A DNA stretch of 64,000 bases from Ureibacillus sinduriensis BLB-1 = JCM 15800 (GTDB taxonomy: Bacteria; Bacillota; Bacilli; Bacillales_A; Planococcaceae), in NCBI RefSeq assembly GCF_000772955.1, contig NZ_JPVO01000044.1, positions 62,001 through 126,000 of the forward strand, read 5' to 3'. Positions 1 through 9,112 of the stretch are shown here, piece by piece. The position numbers were made by a program, and so were the translations under genes. Position 1 is the stretch's first letter. Each line of letters begins with the position of its first letter. The notes beneath the pieces are model-generated. The model saw only the letters and a list, made by a program, of their open reading frames with translations. It did no database searches and was not told the DNA's origin.

Positions 1-888
1 GGCAATGGAAGTGATCACTTCGACGATGTTTCCAATTTCTCTTGAATTCGTTTCAAGGGAGCTGATGCTTGATTTGATTTCAGTTACACTTTCGTTTAAA
101 GAAGCGGTTTCCTCGATAACCGAATCTAACTGGTTTCTTCCTTTTGAGGAAATTTTCGATGTTAGGATAGAAGATTGCATCCCCTCATTTAGATCTGTTT
201 TCATAATTTCTGAACGTTGAACAACGCCGGCAATCGTTGACTCAACTTCTTCGGACATTGCAGCAAGTTCTTCAGTGATGGTCCCGATTGTTTGTTTCAC
301 GTTCTGTTTTGCCTGAATTACCTGCTGGACCGTTTCTGCAATTTGCAATTCTTGCAGTGCGGATAAGCAAAGTAGTGTTTCCAGGTTGAATAATTTATTT
401 AGAACACTGGAAGCAAGTGCCAGGCTTTCCATATCATGATCAAATTTCCTTTTAAGAATATCGAGTATGTTGTTGACGAGCATCTGGTAAGCACAGAGGT
501 ACCATTTTATCTCGACGCCTGACTTCAGATAGAAACCGCCAAGTCGTTTCCGAATAAGTGTATAATTATCATCAATGATTCCACTGAACAAGCCTACAAT
601 GTATTTTTTGGAATTTGCTAAATCAACTCCAATTGGTGTCATGTCCACCACTTTTCGTATGCCATCATGCAGATTGTTGTAAACAGGTGCATATATCTCC
701 TCGATATGTTCGTGAATAATAGGCTGCAGAGCTTTGGCTACAGCCAAGTCCTGTATCGTAAGGTTCATAATAGATAACTGTAATTCTAGTTCATTATCTT
801 TTAATATTTGTATCTTTACATCTTGTATATGTCGTTCGCTTTCTAGTTTCAATTTAGAGATTTGTTGTTTTTTTGTTAAAAATCCCAT
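1..888 (-). CDS. Globin-coupled methyl-accepting chemotaxis protein, HemAT-like (C-terminus cut by window edge)
   Basis: An uninterrupted reading frame runs from ATG at 888 down to base 1 without a stop (296 codons seen), so the C-terminal part lies outside the window. Residues about 25-175 align by eye with the globin sensor of Bacillus subtilis HemAT, including a GVEIKWYLCAYQ stretch matching its GLLPKWYMGAFQ. Residues about 205 onward are the heptad-rich start of an MCP signalling domain ending in ...EVITSIA, just before the conserved hairpin tip. HemAT has a proximal heme histidine (His123) at the position where this protein has Tyr120, so heme binding is doubtful. The start has only a modest AGGGAA ribosome site. 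The gene is divergent from the LysR gene. The MCP assignment is firm; the ligand is unknown. Confidence 0.8.
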   Translation of the reverse strand, partial: MGFLTKKQQISKLKLESERHIQDVKIQILKDNELELQLSIMNLTIQDLAVAKALQPIIHEHIEEIYAPVYNNLHDGIRKVVDMTPIGVDLANSKKYIVGLFSGIIDDNYTLIRKRLGGFYLKSGVEIKWYLCAYQMLVNNILDILKRKFDHDMESLALASSVLNKLFNLETLLCLSALQELQIAETVQQVIQAKQNVKQTIGTITEELAAMSEEVESTIAGVVQRSEIMKTDLNEGMQSSILTSKISSKGRNQLDSVIEETASLNESVTEIKSSISSLETNSREIGNIVEVITSIA

Positions 889-1137
889 GATCGGTTCCCT
901 GCTTCCAAATGATTTATAATATAGTCTTGAGTAATAAAGTTAAATATATGAAAATAATATCATAACCATTGAATGTGGACTATATCTTTTTTACTGGTTT
1001 TTTGGACATGAATGGATATAGGTACTAAAAATGTGTCTAGGAATTTTTAAATATAAGATAGATAATCGAGATGGGCTGGATGAATCCGCCATTTTATAAT
1101 TTATATACACATTCCAAGCAGAAAGAGGAGGTTAATC

Positions 1138-2049
1138 ATGACACTGCAGCAATTGAAATATGTAATCGAAGTTGCGAGGAGTCGGTCCATCAGTAAGGCT
1201 GCTCAAAATTTGTTTATTAGCCAACCAAGCTTGTCCAATGCGCTGAAAGAGTTGGAGAATGAAATTGGAATAATGATTTTCTCCAGGACGAATAAAGGCA
1301 TTATACTGACAGCGGAAGGGGAGGAGTTTTTAGGTTATGCAAGGCAGGTAGTCGAACAAGTGGCGCTTCTAGAAAACCGATATTCAAACACCCAATCGAT
1401 ACAACAACATTTCTCTGTTTCGGCGCAGCACTACGCATTTGCTGTCAGTGCATTTGTGCGGTTGTTAAAAGAGTACAAAAGAGACGAGTACGAATTCACG
1501 CTAAGGGAAACAAAGACCTATGAGATTATTGAAGATGTTAAAAATCTGCGAAGTGAAATTGGCATACTATATGTAAATGATTTCAATAGGAACGTCATTC
1601 AGAAATTCCTTAGGGAAGGTAACCTCATTTTTCACGAACTATTCGAAGCTAAGCCACATGTCTTTATAAGTTCGGGGAATCCGCTCGCGAAGCAAGAATT
1701 TGTGACATTGCCGGATTTGATTCCTTATCCGTATCTTTCCTTTGAACAAGGTGATTATAATTCTTTCTACTTTTCTGAGGAAATCTTAAGCACTTTATCG
1801 AGGCCAAAAAATATACGTGTTAGTGATCGAGCGACACTATTTAATTTACTAATCGGATTAAATGGGTACACCATTTCTACGGGAGTGATTAGTCAGGAAT
1901 TAAATGGCAAAGAGATTGTGTCGGTTCCTTTACGTGTGGATGAAAGAATTACCGTCGGGTATATTACACACAAAAATGTGACAAATACCCCTCTGGCGAA
2001 TATTTATATTGAATATTTAAAAGAGTCCATTGCTGAAGAACAAGTTTAA
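1138..2049 (+). CDS. LysR-family transcriptional regulator
   Basis: This 303-residue protein has the LysR layout. Residues 1-60 form the winged helix-turn-helix (SKAAQNLFISQPSLSNALKELE), followed by a linker helix and an effector-binding domain from about residue 90. The ATG follows AGAGGAGG at good spacing. LysR proteins usually autoregulate and control a divergent or nearby gene; here the divergent neighbour is the globin-type chemoreceptor at 1-888, about 250 bp away, but no operator can be identified by eye. The effector is not recognisable from the sequence. Confidence 0.88.
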   Translation: MTLQQLKYVIEVARSRSISKAAQNLFISQPSLSNALKELENEIGIMIFSRTNKGIILTAEGEEFLGYARQVVEQVALLENRYSNTQSIQQHFSVSAQHYAFAVSAFVRLLKEYKRDEYEFTLRETKTYEIIEDVKNLRSEIGILYVNDFNRNVIQKFLREGNLIFHELFEAKPHVFISSGNPLAKQEFVTLPDLIPYPYLSFEQGDYNSFYFSEEILSTLSRPKNIRVSDRATLFNLLIGLNGYTISTGVISQELNGKEIVSVPLRVDERITVGYITHKNVTNTPLANIYIEYLKESIAEEQV

Positions 2050-2215
2050 CTATTGCTAAAAACTATAGTGAAAGGTGTTTTCTGCTACAATTTTACCGTG
2101 CTATACTTCCCTTACTTGTCTGCGGATGTACAACAAATTCAAAAAAGTGCCTAAAAATGCAGCGAGAAGTGTATAGTCTTCTGCTTATTCAGTTAGTAAG
2201 AAAAACATTCCAACA

Positions 2216-2252
2216 CAGCAAAAAAGGGACCGGAAGTTTGGCCCCTTTGCTG
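2216..2252 (-). terminator. Terminator of the LysM/3D gene
   Basis: Read on the minus strand, an AAAGGGGCC arm pairs with a GGTCCCTTT arm (one mismatch) and is followed by a T run. It lies about 40 bp past the stop codon of the 2294-3199 gene. Confidence 0.65.
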
Positions 2253-2293
2253 TTTGAACGTATGTGTAAAGATTATGAAAATGGTATTTTGTA

Positions 2294-3199
2294 TTAGTCC
2301 AATATAGTCACCTTTAATTGTTTAACACCATAATTTATTGCATCTTGTTTAGATGGGATAAAGACATCAATTCTATTTCCTTTAATGCCTCCACCAGTAT
2401 CGCCTGCAATCGCTTCACCATAGCCTTCTACATAAACTCTGCTGCCTAATGGAATAACCGATGGATCCACCGAAATGACTTTTGCATTTGGATTTTCCTT
2501 AAGGTTAATGCCGGTCGATGTAATGCCGGAACATCCTTCACATGAAGCGGTGTAGGCGGTAGCTTCCACAATTAATTCCTTAGTTTCCGAACTTTCTGTC
2601 GAAGGATGAGTTTCTTCAGTTACACTCGCTTTTGGAGCGTCATGTTTTTCAACTGGTGCAGTCGCCTCCGAGGTGCTTTCCTTTGAAACTTCATGGCTTG
2701 GCGATGCTGCATTTACCTTTGGTGTGCTTATCTTTGATGCATCACTGTTTGATGATGAAACAGTCGATTGAGGTGCATTTTCCCTATTTTCTTGTGCAGC
2801 AGGCTCTGCTGTTTTTTCACTCACGGCGATTTTCCCTTTTTTAGCACCTTCAAAGATTACTAAGTTTGAGTCGGGATGAATAAGGTCCGAGTGTAAATTA
2901 TTCCATTCTTTGATCTGCGATATCGTAACATCATTAGTGTTTGCGATGTCCCATAAAGTATCGCCTTGTTTAATTGTATATCGTTTTTCCTTGGCAATTG
3001 TCAGTAGATCACCAGGGTGAATAAGATCCGTCTTAAGGTTGTTTACTGTCTGAATAGTTTCGACAGATGTGTTATTGGCACGGGCTAAATCCCAAAGCGT
3101 ATCTCCTTTTTGTACGGTATAGGATGCCGCTTGTACATTCGCACCGACTGTTAAAGTAAGTGCAGCAGCAGGTACTATTGAAATTAACTTTTTAAGCAT
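2294..3199 (-). CDS. Secreted cell-wall protein with two LysM domains and a C-terminal 3D domain (YocH-like)
   Basis: The 301-residue protein starts with a signal peptide (residues 1-24, ending ANVQA). Two LysM peptidoglycan-binding modules follow (about 26-69 and 73-116, each with YTxxxGDTLWDxA), then a Ser/Thr/Glu/Pro-rich linker (about 117-205) and a 3D domain (about 208-301). The 3D domain carries the family's aspartates in AGDTGGGIKGNRIDVF. This matches B. subtilis YocH, a WalR-controlled peptidoglycan-acting protein whose 3D fold is related to MltA lytic transglycosylases. The start follows TTGGAGGAAAATTAA. WalR control is likely from the family, but I could not find a clear WalR box. 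Confidence 0.85.
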   Translation of the reverse strand: MLKKLISIVPAAALTLTVGANVQAASYTVQKGDTLWDLARANNTSVETIQTVNNLKTDLIHPGDLLTIAKEKRYTIKQGDTLWDIANTNDVTISQIKEWNNLHSDLIHPDSNLVIFEGAKKGKIAVSEKTAEPAAQENRENAPQSTVSSSNSDASKISTPKVNAASPSHEVSKESTSEATAPVEKHDAPKASVTEETHPSTESSETKELIVEATAYTASCEGCSGITSTGINLKENPNAKVISVDPSVIPLGSRVYVEGYGEAIAGDTGGGIKGNRIDVFIPSKQDAINYGVKQLKVTILD

Positions 3200-3436
3200 T
3201 TAATTTTCCTCCAAGTTTTGAATTCTAAGTTGCTAATTTGAGATAATCGTAACATAGAATGTTTCGTAAAAAAGAACAAGGAGGTGTTAATTCGTTTACG
3301 TCTATGGCATTTATATTGCGGCAATATTTCGATGGGTGATTGTCTCCTTTATAATAAGAAGAAACCTAGTGTACATGTGGAAAATATATAAATAATTTGA
3401 GATAATTGTTAAAATGGAAGTGGTGGGGTGAGATAA

Positions 3437-3634
3437 GTGGAAAGATTTGAAATAACTTTTAGAAATCCTGTCGTAAGGGTATGGTTTTATACAGTTTTTC
3501 CGACAATCCTTGCTTCAATCCTATTATTATTAATTTTCCCAATCGAATATCAATACATAGTATTAAATATTGAAGCGTTTATCATTATCGCCTTTTGGGT
3601 TTGGAACTTTATCTATAAGAAGAAACAACAGTAA
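3437..3634 (+). CDS. Small hypothetical membrane protein
   Basis: This 65-residue ORF begins with GTG preceded by GGTGGGGTGAGATAA, a good ribosome site. It has two hydrophobic helices (about residues 15-34 and 39-58) and ends in a basic KKKQQ tail. A terminator hairpin lies about 60 bp downstream, which supports a real monocistronic gene. The family is not recognised. Confidence 0.6.
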   Translation: MERFEITFRNPVVRVWFYTVFPTILASILLLLIFPIEYQYIVLNIEAFIIIAFWVWNFIYKKKQQ

Positions 3635-3692
3635 ATTGAAATGTGTGAGTGATTCACCTATTCGCAAATGCTAGGCCACTTAAGAAAAGCAA

Positions 3693-3735
3693 AGGATTGA
3701 ATTCGGTATATTTTATCGGATTCAATTCTTTTTTT
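3693..3735 (+). terminator. Rho-independent terminator
   Basis: GGATTGAATTCG pairs with CGGATTCAATTC (G-U tolerated) around a short AT loop and is followed by seven T. It ends the small membrane protein transcript. Confidence 0.7.
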
Positions 3736-4123
3736 GTAGTTAATTATTTTCCAATAATAAGCTTGAAACTTTCTGGAGCAGTTTTCGTTCTAATAGTAAT
3801 GTAAATGGTATTTTAATAAAATTACAATAAAATAACAAATATGTATAGATTCTTGCAATCTAAACTATACTTGCTAGTGTATACAGCAGAAATGAAAGGT
3901 TATTAGTGATTTGGAGGTAATTAGATAATTTTACTTAAAGGTAACTTGACAAAATTCCGTATAAGATGTAATGTATATAAGTTCTAGAAAAACATCTAGA
4001 TAAATCAATAGTATTATAGTTTACCAAAATCTTCTTCTAATGTAAAACTTAAATATCAGTCTATAGATCAATATTTAAGTTGTGGATACATTTAGTCTAT
4101 TAGAATAATAGGAAGGTGGAAAA
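3736..4123 (+). promoter_or_regulatory. Leader region of ltaS with promoter-like site and inverted repeat
   Basis: This AT-rich stretch has no gene. TTGACA at about 3948 with TAATGT 17 bp further on resembles a sigma-A promoter. Closer to the gene, 4046-4056 (AACTTAAATAT) is perfectly repeated in inverted orientation at 4071-4081 with a 14-nt spacer, ending 42 bp before the ltaS start. No riboswitch is recognised. Confidence 0.4.
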
Positions 4124-6079
4124 ATGGAAGGTTTAATGAATAAAAAAGACAACTTTTTAAATAAATTTTTTGGTTTATATACACTTGCCGTAATCATGTT
4201 ATGGCTTAAAACATATATCACGCAAGTAACCCAGTTCAACTTGGGGGTGGAAGGGCCACTGCAGCAATTTCTTCTATTTATCAACCCATTAGGTTCTGCA
4301 ATGCTATTCCTTGGCTTTGCGTTTTTATTTAGAAGAAGAGGACGATATGTATCCCTAGTAATCATTTACACATTTATGTCCATCCTTTTATTTGCGAATG
4401 CGGTATATTATCGATTCTTCAGTGATTTTATAACATTGCCGACAATCTTCCAAACGCAAAACTTTGGAGATTTAGGCGGCAGCGTGTTATCACTGTTGCA
4501 TGTGTCGGATATTTTATTCTTTGTGGATGTATTTGTATTAATTTACCTATGTTCAACTAAAAAATTACAAAAAGACAGTACTAGAATGGGCTACAAAAGA
4601 GGCCTTGCATTGATTGCTTTCATCATCGGATTTTCCGCAGTCAATCTGGAACTTGCGAATGCCGATCGCCCGCAACTATTAACACGTGGGTTTGATAGAA
4701 GTTATATTGTGAAGTACTTAGGAATGTATAACTATACTCTTTATGATGCGACAGAAACGGTAAAGGCGTCTTCCCAAAGGGTATTGGCAGATAACGATGA
4801 TATGACGGAAGTTATCAACTATACCAAATCGAATTATGCTGAACCGAATCCAGAATACTTTGGTGCGGCAAAAGGCAAGAATGTAATCTATATCCATTTG
4901 GAGTCATTCCAAAACTTTTTAATCGACTATAAATTGAATGGTGAAGAAGTTACTCCATTCATTAATTCTTTAGCTGGAGATGCAGGTTCATTATACTTTG
5001 ATAATTTCTTCCATCAAACAGCCCAAGGTAAAACGTCGGATGCCGAATTTATGCTGGAAAATTCAATCTTTGGTTTACCACAAGGATCGGCCTTCATTAC
5101 AAAAGGTCAAAATACGTATCAAGCAGCTCCAGCAATATTAAGTGATAATGGCTATACATCGGCTGTTTTCCACGGGAATAGCGGTACTTTCTGGAACCGT
5201 AACAAGATTTATAAAGCATTTGGCTATGAACATTTCTTTGATGCTAAATATTACGATACAAGCAACGAAATCGATATGGCAGAATACGGTTTATTGGATA
5301 AGCCGTTCTTTGAACAATCAGTGCCGCTGCTGGAAACATTGCCTCAACCGTTCTATACGAAATTCATTACGGTTGGACATCATTATCCTTACAAAATCAA
5401 TCAAGATCTAACAACAATCGGTAAAGCGGATACTGGCGATGCAAGTGTCGATGATTATTTCCAAACAGCTCGTTATGCCGATGAAGCCATTGAACAATTC
5501 TTTGCTTCTTTAAAAGAGGCGGGGCTATATGAAAATAGTATTTTCGTTCTTTATGGGGATCACTATGGTATCTCGGAAAATCATAATAAAGCCATGTCAA
5601 AACTCATGGGCAAAGAAATTGGTTCATTTGAAAGCACAAATTTACAACGAGTTCCATTAATCATCCATGTTCCAGGAATGGAAGGTGGAGTCAATCATAC
5701 TTATGGGGGACAAATTGACCTTCTACCGACATTACTGCATTTACTTGGAATCGACACTCATAATTATGTTCAATTCGGTACAGATTTATTATCAAAAGAG
5801 CATAATGAGGTAGTGCTGTTCAGAAATGGCGACTATGTCAGCCCAACAATCTACTCTATTAGTGATAAATACTATGATGCGAAAACTGGTTTGCCATTGG
5901 ATGAGAGCCAACTAGAATTAGCGAATGAGTACAAAAAAGAAGTAAATTATAAATTGCAACTATCAGATAGAGTGGTGAATGGAGATTTATTAAGATTTTA
6001 CACTCCGGCAGACTTTACGAAAGTTGATCCATCAAAGTTCAATTATAATAAAAATTTGGAAACAAACGGTAACCAATAA
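4124..6079 (+). CDS. ltaS: Lipoteichoic acid synthase family phosphoglycerol transferase
   Basis: This 651-residue membrane enzyme transfers glycerol-phosphate from phosphatidylglycerol to the growing lipoteichoic acid chain outside the cell. About five transmembrane helices fill residues 15-190, followed by an extracellular sulfatase/alkaline-phosphatase-fold domain (about 235-620). Metal and nucleophile motifs are visible: IHLESFQ (Glu near 259), the QGKTSDAE motif with the catalytic Thr near 304, and YGDHYGISENHN near 478. Length and order fit LtaS and its paralogues YfnI/YqgS; which paralogue it is cannot be settled here. The start follows GGAAGGTGG. Confidence 0.9.
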   Translation: MEGLMNKKDNFLNKFFGLYTLAVIMLWLKTYITQVTQFNLGVEGPLQQFLLFINPLGSAMLFLGFAFLFRRRGRYVSLVIIYTFMSILLFANAVYYRFFSDFITLPTIFQTQNFGDLGGSVLSLLHVSDILFFVDVFVLIYLCSTKKLQKDSTRMGYKRGLALIAFIIGFSAVNLELANADRPQLLTRGFDRSYIVKYLGMYNYTLYDATETVKASSQRVLADNDDMTEVINYTKSNYAEPNPEYFGAAKGKNVIYIHLESFQNFLIDYKLNGEEVTPFINSLAGDAGSLYFDNFFHQTAQGKTSDAEFMLENSIFGLPQGSAFITKGQNTYQAAPAILSDNGYTSAVFHGNSGTFWNRNKIYKAFGYEHFFDAKYYDTSNEIDMAEYGLLDKPFFEQSVPLLETLPQPFYTKFITVGHHYPYKINQDLTTIGKADTGDASVDDYFQTARYADEAIEQFFASLKEAGLYENSIFVLYGDHYGISENHNKAMSKLMGKEIGSFESTNLQRVPLIIHVPGMEGGVNHTYGGQIDLLPTLLHLLGIDTHNYVQFGTDLLSKEHNEVVLFRNGDYVSPTIYSISDKYYDAKTGLPLDESQLELANEYKKEVNYKLQLSDRVVNGDLLRFYTPADFTKVDPSKFNYNKNLETNGNQ

Positions 6080-6081
6080 TT

Positions 6082-6127
6082 AAAAGGGTAAGATATGACA
6101 ATTCAATTTGTGATATCTTACCCTTTT
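6082..6127 (+). terminator. ltaS terminator
   Basis: A perfect 15-bp stem (AAAAGGGTAAGATAT with its complement) is followed by a T run directly after the ltaS stop. Confidence 0.9.
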
Positions 6128-6193
6128 TGTTTTCATATTATTAGCCATCAGAACTTCCGTATAAAAAAGGTTGGATATAATTTGGAGGATACC

Positions 6194-6430
6194 ATGCCAC
6201 AAGAGAAGCAACCGAACCCCGATAATCGACACAATAATGTTGAACGTTTACATGACATGATAGAAAATACGAAAAGCAAACTTCATGAGGCGGAAATCAG
6301 TTTGGAATTTGCAAGTCCGGAAGAACGTGAAATGATCCAAAGTAAAAATGAACGCCGAAAGCAATCGATTGAAGCGATGGAAAATGAAATGCAAGACGAG
6401 ATGAATGCACGTAAAAACGGGGAATATTAA
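6194..6430 (+). CDS. tlp: Small acid-soluble spore protein Tlp
   Basis: This 78-residue hydrophilic protein matches B. subtilis Tlp along its length: QPNPDNRHNNVERLHDMIENT at the start, EFASPEEREMIQSKNERR in the middle and EMQDEMNARKNGEY at the end. Tlp is a minor forespore protein made late in sporulation. The start at 6194 is chosen because TTTGGAGG precedes it at ideal spacing and it matches the family N-terminus; an upstream in-frame ATG at 6095 lies inside the ltaS terminator. Confidence 0.92.
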   Translation: MPQEKQPNPDNRHNNVERLHDMIENTKSKLHEAEISLEFASPEEREMIQSKNERRKQSIEAMENEMQDEMNARKNGEY

Positions 6431-6432
6431 AA

Positions 6433-6600
6433 AGAGCTTAACTATGCTTGATGGCCAAGCTCCCAGCGTGTAGACAAAGTCGATATTCGGCTCTGTTTAC
6501 ACGCTTTTTTAAGTTAATTCCTTATAATGAACGAGACAACCAACGCGAAGGTCATTTATGAACCGTTTTGGAGCTTAACCATGTTTGGTGGTTAGGCTCT
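6433..6600 (+). repeat. Two related stem-loop repeats flanking the tlp terminator
   Basis: The element GAGCTTAACYATGYTTGRTGG...GCTC occurs at about 6434-6462 and again at about 6572-6600. Each copy folds on itself and they differ by compensating or wobble changes. The tlp terminator hairpin lies between them. This intergenic stretch holds no gene. Confidence 0.55.
6465..6511 (+). terminator. tlp terminator
   Basis: AGCGTGTAGACAAAGTCG pairs with CGGCTCTGTTTACACGCT, allowing G-U pairs, and six T follow. Its 16-base core GTGTAGACAAAGTCGA is repeated in the terminator at 60868. Confidence 0.8.
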
Positions 6601-6624
6601 AGTTTTGAGCATCAAGTAAGTCAC

Positions 6625-7788
6625 TTATAATTCCAACTTTTCGACCAAGGGAATCCCGATTTTCTTTAAAAGCAATGATAGCAGTTTCCAGAAATACTTT
6701 TTGTGGAAGGGGAGATGGCCCACATACAATGCTGTATATTCAGGCGTTCCTTCTCCACTTCTAGCTTTTTTGAAATTTCCGGCTCCTGCACTTTGGTGAT
6801 ATAAATATTGGTTATCCAGCGCCAACCTCGTATTTAAGTGCCGTAATATCCGATAGAGTTGGTGCTGTGGAAATAATGAAAGGTTGTATCCATAAATCGG
6901 ATTTGTCATCATGTTATTCAGTACAAAGGTCCCTGAAATTGCTTCCAGCCTCCCGTTGATTTTTATCCCCTGAAATAAAAATAAGTCTTTGTCCAGTAAT
7001 TTCTCAATGAATTTGTATGTGAATTGGGGATTCAAGACGGAATACTTTTCAATATATAATTGATTGTAAAGCTCAACAATCCGACCAATATCCTCCGTTG
7101 CTAAATCTTTATTTGTTACGATGGTCATTCCTTCCGTGAGGCCCTTTTCATCTTGCCTTCTCTTTTTCCGCTCACTTTTAGTTGGCGTATTCAATCTGTC
7201 GTACGTAGAAATATAGATATATCGACTCGGCAATAGTTCAAATCCTTCTTCTTCGAAAGACACCATCATATCCTTATGGGTAATTGCATTTATCGAACGG
7301 AAACCTAGTTGATATTTCGGAAACTGTTCGGTAAGCAAATTCCTCAACGCACGAATCTCCCTTTTGGATAAGGCAGATACTAAATTTGTAGACAAGCAAT
7401 AATTGTTAATGTAAACAATTTTGTTAATTTCAATAGATTTAGCAAAAGAACCAAAAATATTGATAATTGCCGCCAAGAGGGTTCTTAGCGCTTTTGGGGA
7501 AATGAAGCGTAATTCTTCCTTTGCGTAAGTAATGTAATGTGTGTATGGTGAACAAACGTAAGAATTGTTGTATTCAGCCTCATTCACTGTGCAGGGGATT
7601 AATTTGCGTCCAATGGCTGCCAAAAAAATTTCGGTATCCACGTTTTTCATATAGGCGGTTGTATCTGTGATAAATTCATCGAAATATTCTTTTAAGAAAG
7701 CGCCATTTTCATAGAAACTCCAATCCAATTCAGCCATGTCGTCTTTACCGTATAGTTTTGCTCTAGATTTAGAAGGCACTTTGGACAA
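6625..7788 (-). CDS. GNAT/FemAB-like acyltransferase, last gene of the six-gene biosynthetic operon
   Basis: This 387-residue protein has a C-terminal half (about 220-370) that looks like a GNAT/FemAB-type acyl- or aminoacyl-transferase fold, with a SGTF...NPIYGYN...SAGAGNFKKARG-like core. The N-terminal half is not recognised. Translation most likely starts at TTG 7788: GGAGGT lies 8 bp upstream and the start sits inside the end of the preceding gene (20-bp overlap). Position in the operon suggests it transfers or accepts the group activated by the adenylating enzyme; that is inference. No signal peptide is seen. Confidence 0.65.
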   Translation of the reverse strand: MSKVPSKSRAKLYGKDDMAELDWSFYENGAFLKEYFDEFITDTTAYMKNVDTEIFLAAIGRKLIPCTVNEAEYNNSYVCSPYTHYITYAKEELRFISPKALRTLLAAIINIFGSFAKSIEINKIVYINNYCLSTNLVSALSKREIRALRNLLTEQFPKYQLGFRSINAITHKDMMVSFEEEGFELLPSRYIYISTYDRLNTPTKSERKKRRQDEKGLTEGMTIVTNKDLATEDIGRIVELYNQLYIEKYSVLNPQFTYKFIEKLLDKDLFLFQGIKINGRLEAISGTFVLNNMMTNPIYGYNLSLFPQHQLYRILRHLNTRLALDNQYLYHQSAGAGNFKKARSGEGTPEYTALYVGHLPFHKKYFWKLLSLLLKKIGIPLVEKLEL

Positions 7789-9112
7789 CCTTATTTACCT
7801 CCATGTTATTTTTAATTCGTTTTAGTTTTGCTGTGCGATCATTTTCTTGATAGGCACGAAAAGTTATTTTTGGGCTTTCGTAATACTGTTGAAAGAAGGC
7901 ATTTAAATTAGTCCTAATGTTTTCCTCGGTTCTTTGCCTTTTTGTTTCATCAAATACAAGACATTGCACCTCAATGTCATGCGGATTGTGTTGCATCACT
8001 ATATATTCTTTTAGATTTTCCGAAGCCGAGATACAGGCCCGTCTGACGAAGTCAGGAAAGACGTGCTCCAAATTGCCATTGTGTTTATTTTTAAGAATAA
8101 ATAAGTCATCCATCCGGCCTTCTATCTGCTCAATCGCCAACATCGGCGAGCCGCAAGGACAGGGTTCGGACTTAAGAGTGAGGATATCGTTTAATCGATA
8201 ACGGATAATTGGTTGTGTACGTCTTTTAAAATCGGTAACGATTGGATAGAATTTCGTTCGATCGTTATCAAGGAATTCTTTTTCGATATATACAAGATCT
8301 TCGTTTAAATGTATTGTCCCGTGGGAGCATGAGCAGCCCAGGAAGCCCTCTGTACATTGATAAACTTGATGGATTTTTTGATTGAAAACACTTTCGATGA
8401 AGGATTCGTCCAAAGGGTCCAACACTTCAGCCATTGTGATAATTTTGATAGGGCTTATGCTAAGCTTATTTTCACTTACAGCACTGGCAATTTGTCTGAT
8501 CATTGAAGGAGGTGCGGCCAAGATAGTTGGCTGATACTCTTCCAATCTTTTAATATGGGTGTCAAAGTGGTCCAGCAAATCATAAAATGCAAACTCAATT
8601 TTTTTATTTCTTACAGACTCATACAAATTACTGTTCGCACGTAAGAAGAATGCAATCTTCTCCTTGCTTTTAAAGCCATTGGGCAACAATTTGGCTAAAA
8701 TCGTCCCGGCCCAAGCCGATTGTTCTTCTTTGGAAACGAGGAAGATTCCTCTGTTTCCTGATGTACCAGAAGATAATCCGACTGTAATGCTGCCTATTGT
8801 CGGGGAAAAATTCCTGTTTTCCTCCGCTTCTATGGCAACTCTAAAAGCCTCTTCTTTTCCCACACCTTTCGTATTCAACTCGTCGAAGTTTTCCATCATT
8901 ATTTGTTTATTCATAAAAGGATACTGAGCCAAATCTGGTGCTTTTAATAAGTCATTCTTCTTTAGTTGTTCAAAATAGGGGGAATGAGTGTTTATCCATT
9001 TTAGATGCTTTTGTAATTGTTTGTTTTGCCACCTGCGAAATTTTTCTGGCGAGTACTTTTGTATTCTTTTGACTTTTAGATAATTTTTTAAAATGTTCAT
9101 TAATTTAATCAT
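7769..9112 (-). CDS. PaaK/F390-synthetase-like adenylate-forming enzyme
   Basis: This 447-residue member of the acyl-adenylate superfamily is closest in style to PaaK, CapK and coenzyme F390 synthetase-related proteins. The ATP P-loop motif is visible as VGLSSGTSGNRG at about residues 112-123. Later motifs include YQCTEGFLGCSC and RYRLNDIL with a CPCGS zinc-like loop. Such enzymes activate a carboxylate as an acyl-AMP and pass it to CoA or an amine. The ATG at 9112 overlaps the stop of the MBL gene by 8 bp and is preceded by AGAGGT. The substrate is unknown; the operon suggests a fatty-acid-derived acid. Confidence 0.8.
   Translation of the reverse strand: MIKLMNILKNYLKVKRIQKYSPEKFRRWQNKQLQKHLKWINTHSPYFEQLKKNDLLKAPDLAQYPFMNKQIMMENFDELNTKGVGKEEAFRVAIEAEENRNFSPTIGSITVGLSSGTSGNRGIFLVSKEEQSAWAGTILAKLLPNGFKSKEKIAFFLRANSNLYESVRNKKIEFAFYDLLDHFDTHIKRLEEYQPTILAAPPSMIRQIASAVSENKLSISPIKIITMAEVLDPLDESFIESVFNQKIHQVYQCTEGFLGCSCSHGTIHLNEDLVYIEKEFLDNDRTKFYPIVTDFKRRTQPIIRYRLNDILTLKSEPCPCGSPMLAIEQIEGRMDDLFILKNKHNGNLEHVFPDFVRRACISASENLKEYIVMQHNPHDIEVQCLVFDETKRQRTEENIRTNLNAFFQQYYESPKITFRAYQENDRTAKLKRIKNNMEVNKVVQSAF

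Noticed and set aside
734-919. Plus-strand frames over 5-919
   Set aside because: They are shadows of the minus-strand chemoreceptor frame, which is open throughout and has clear family similarity.
6095-6193. Longer tlp start at 6095
   Set aside because: It lies within the ltaS terminator and adds 33 residues with no similarity to Tlp.
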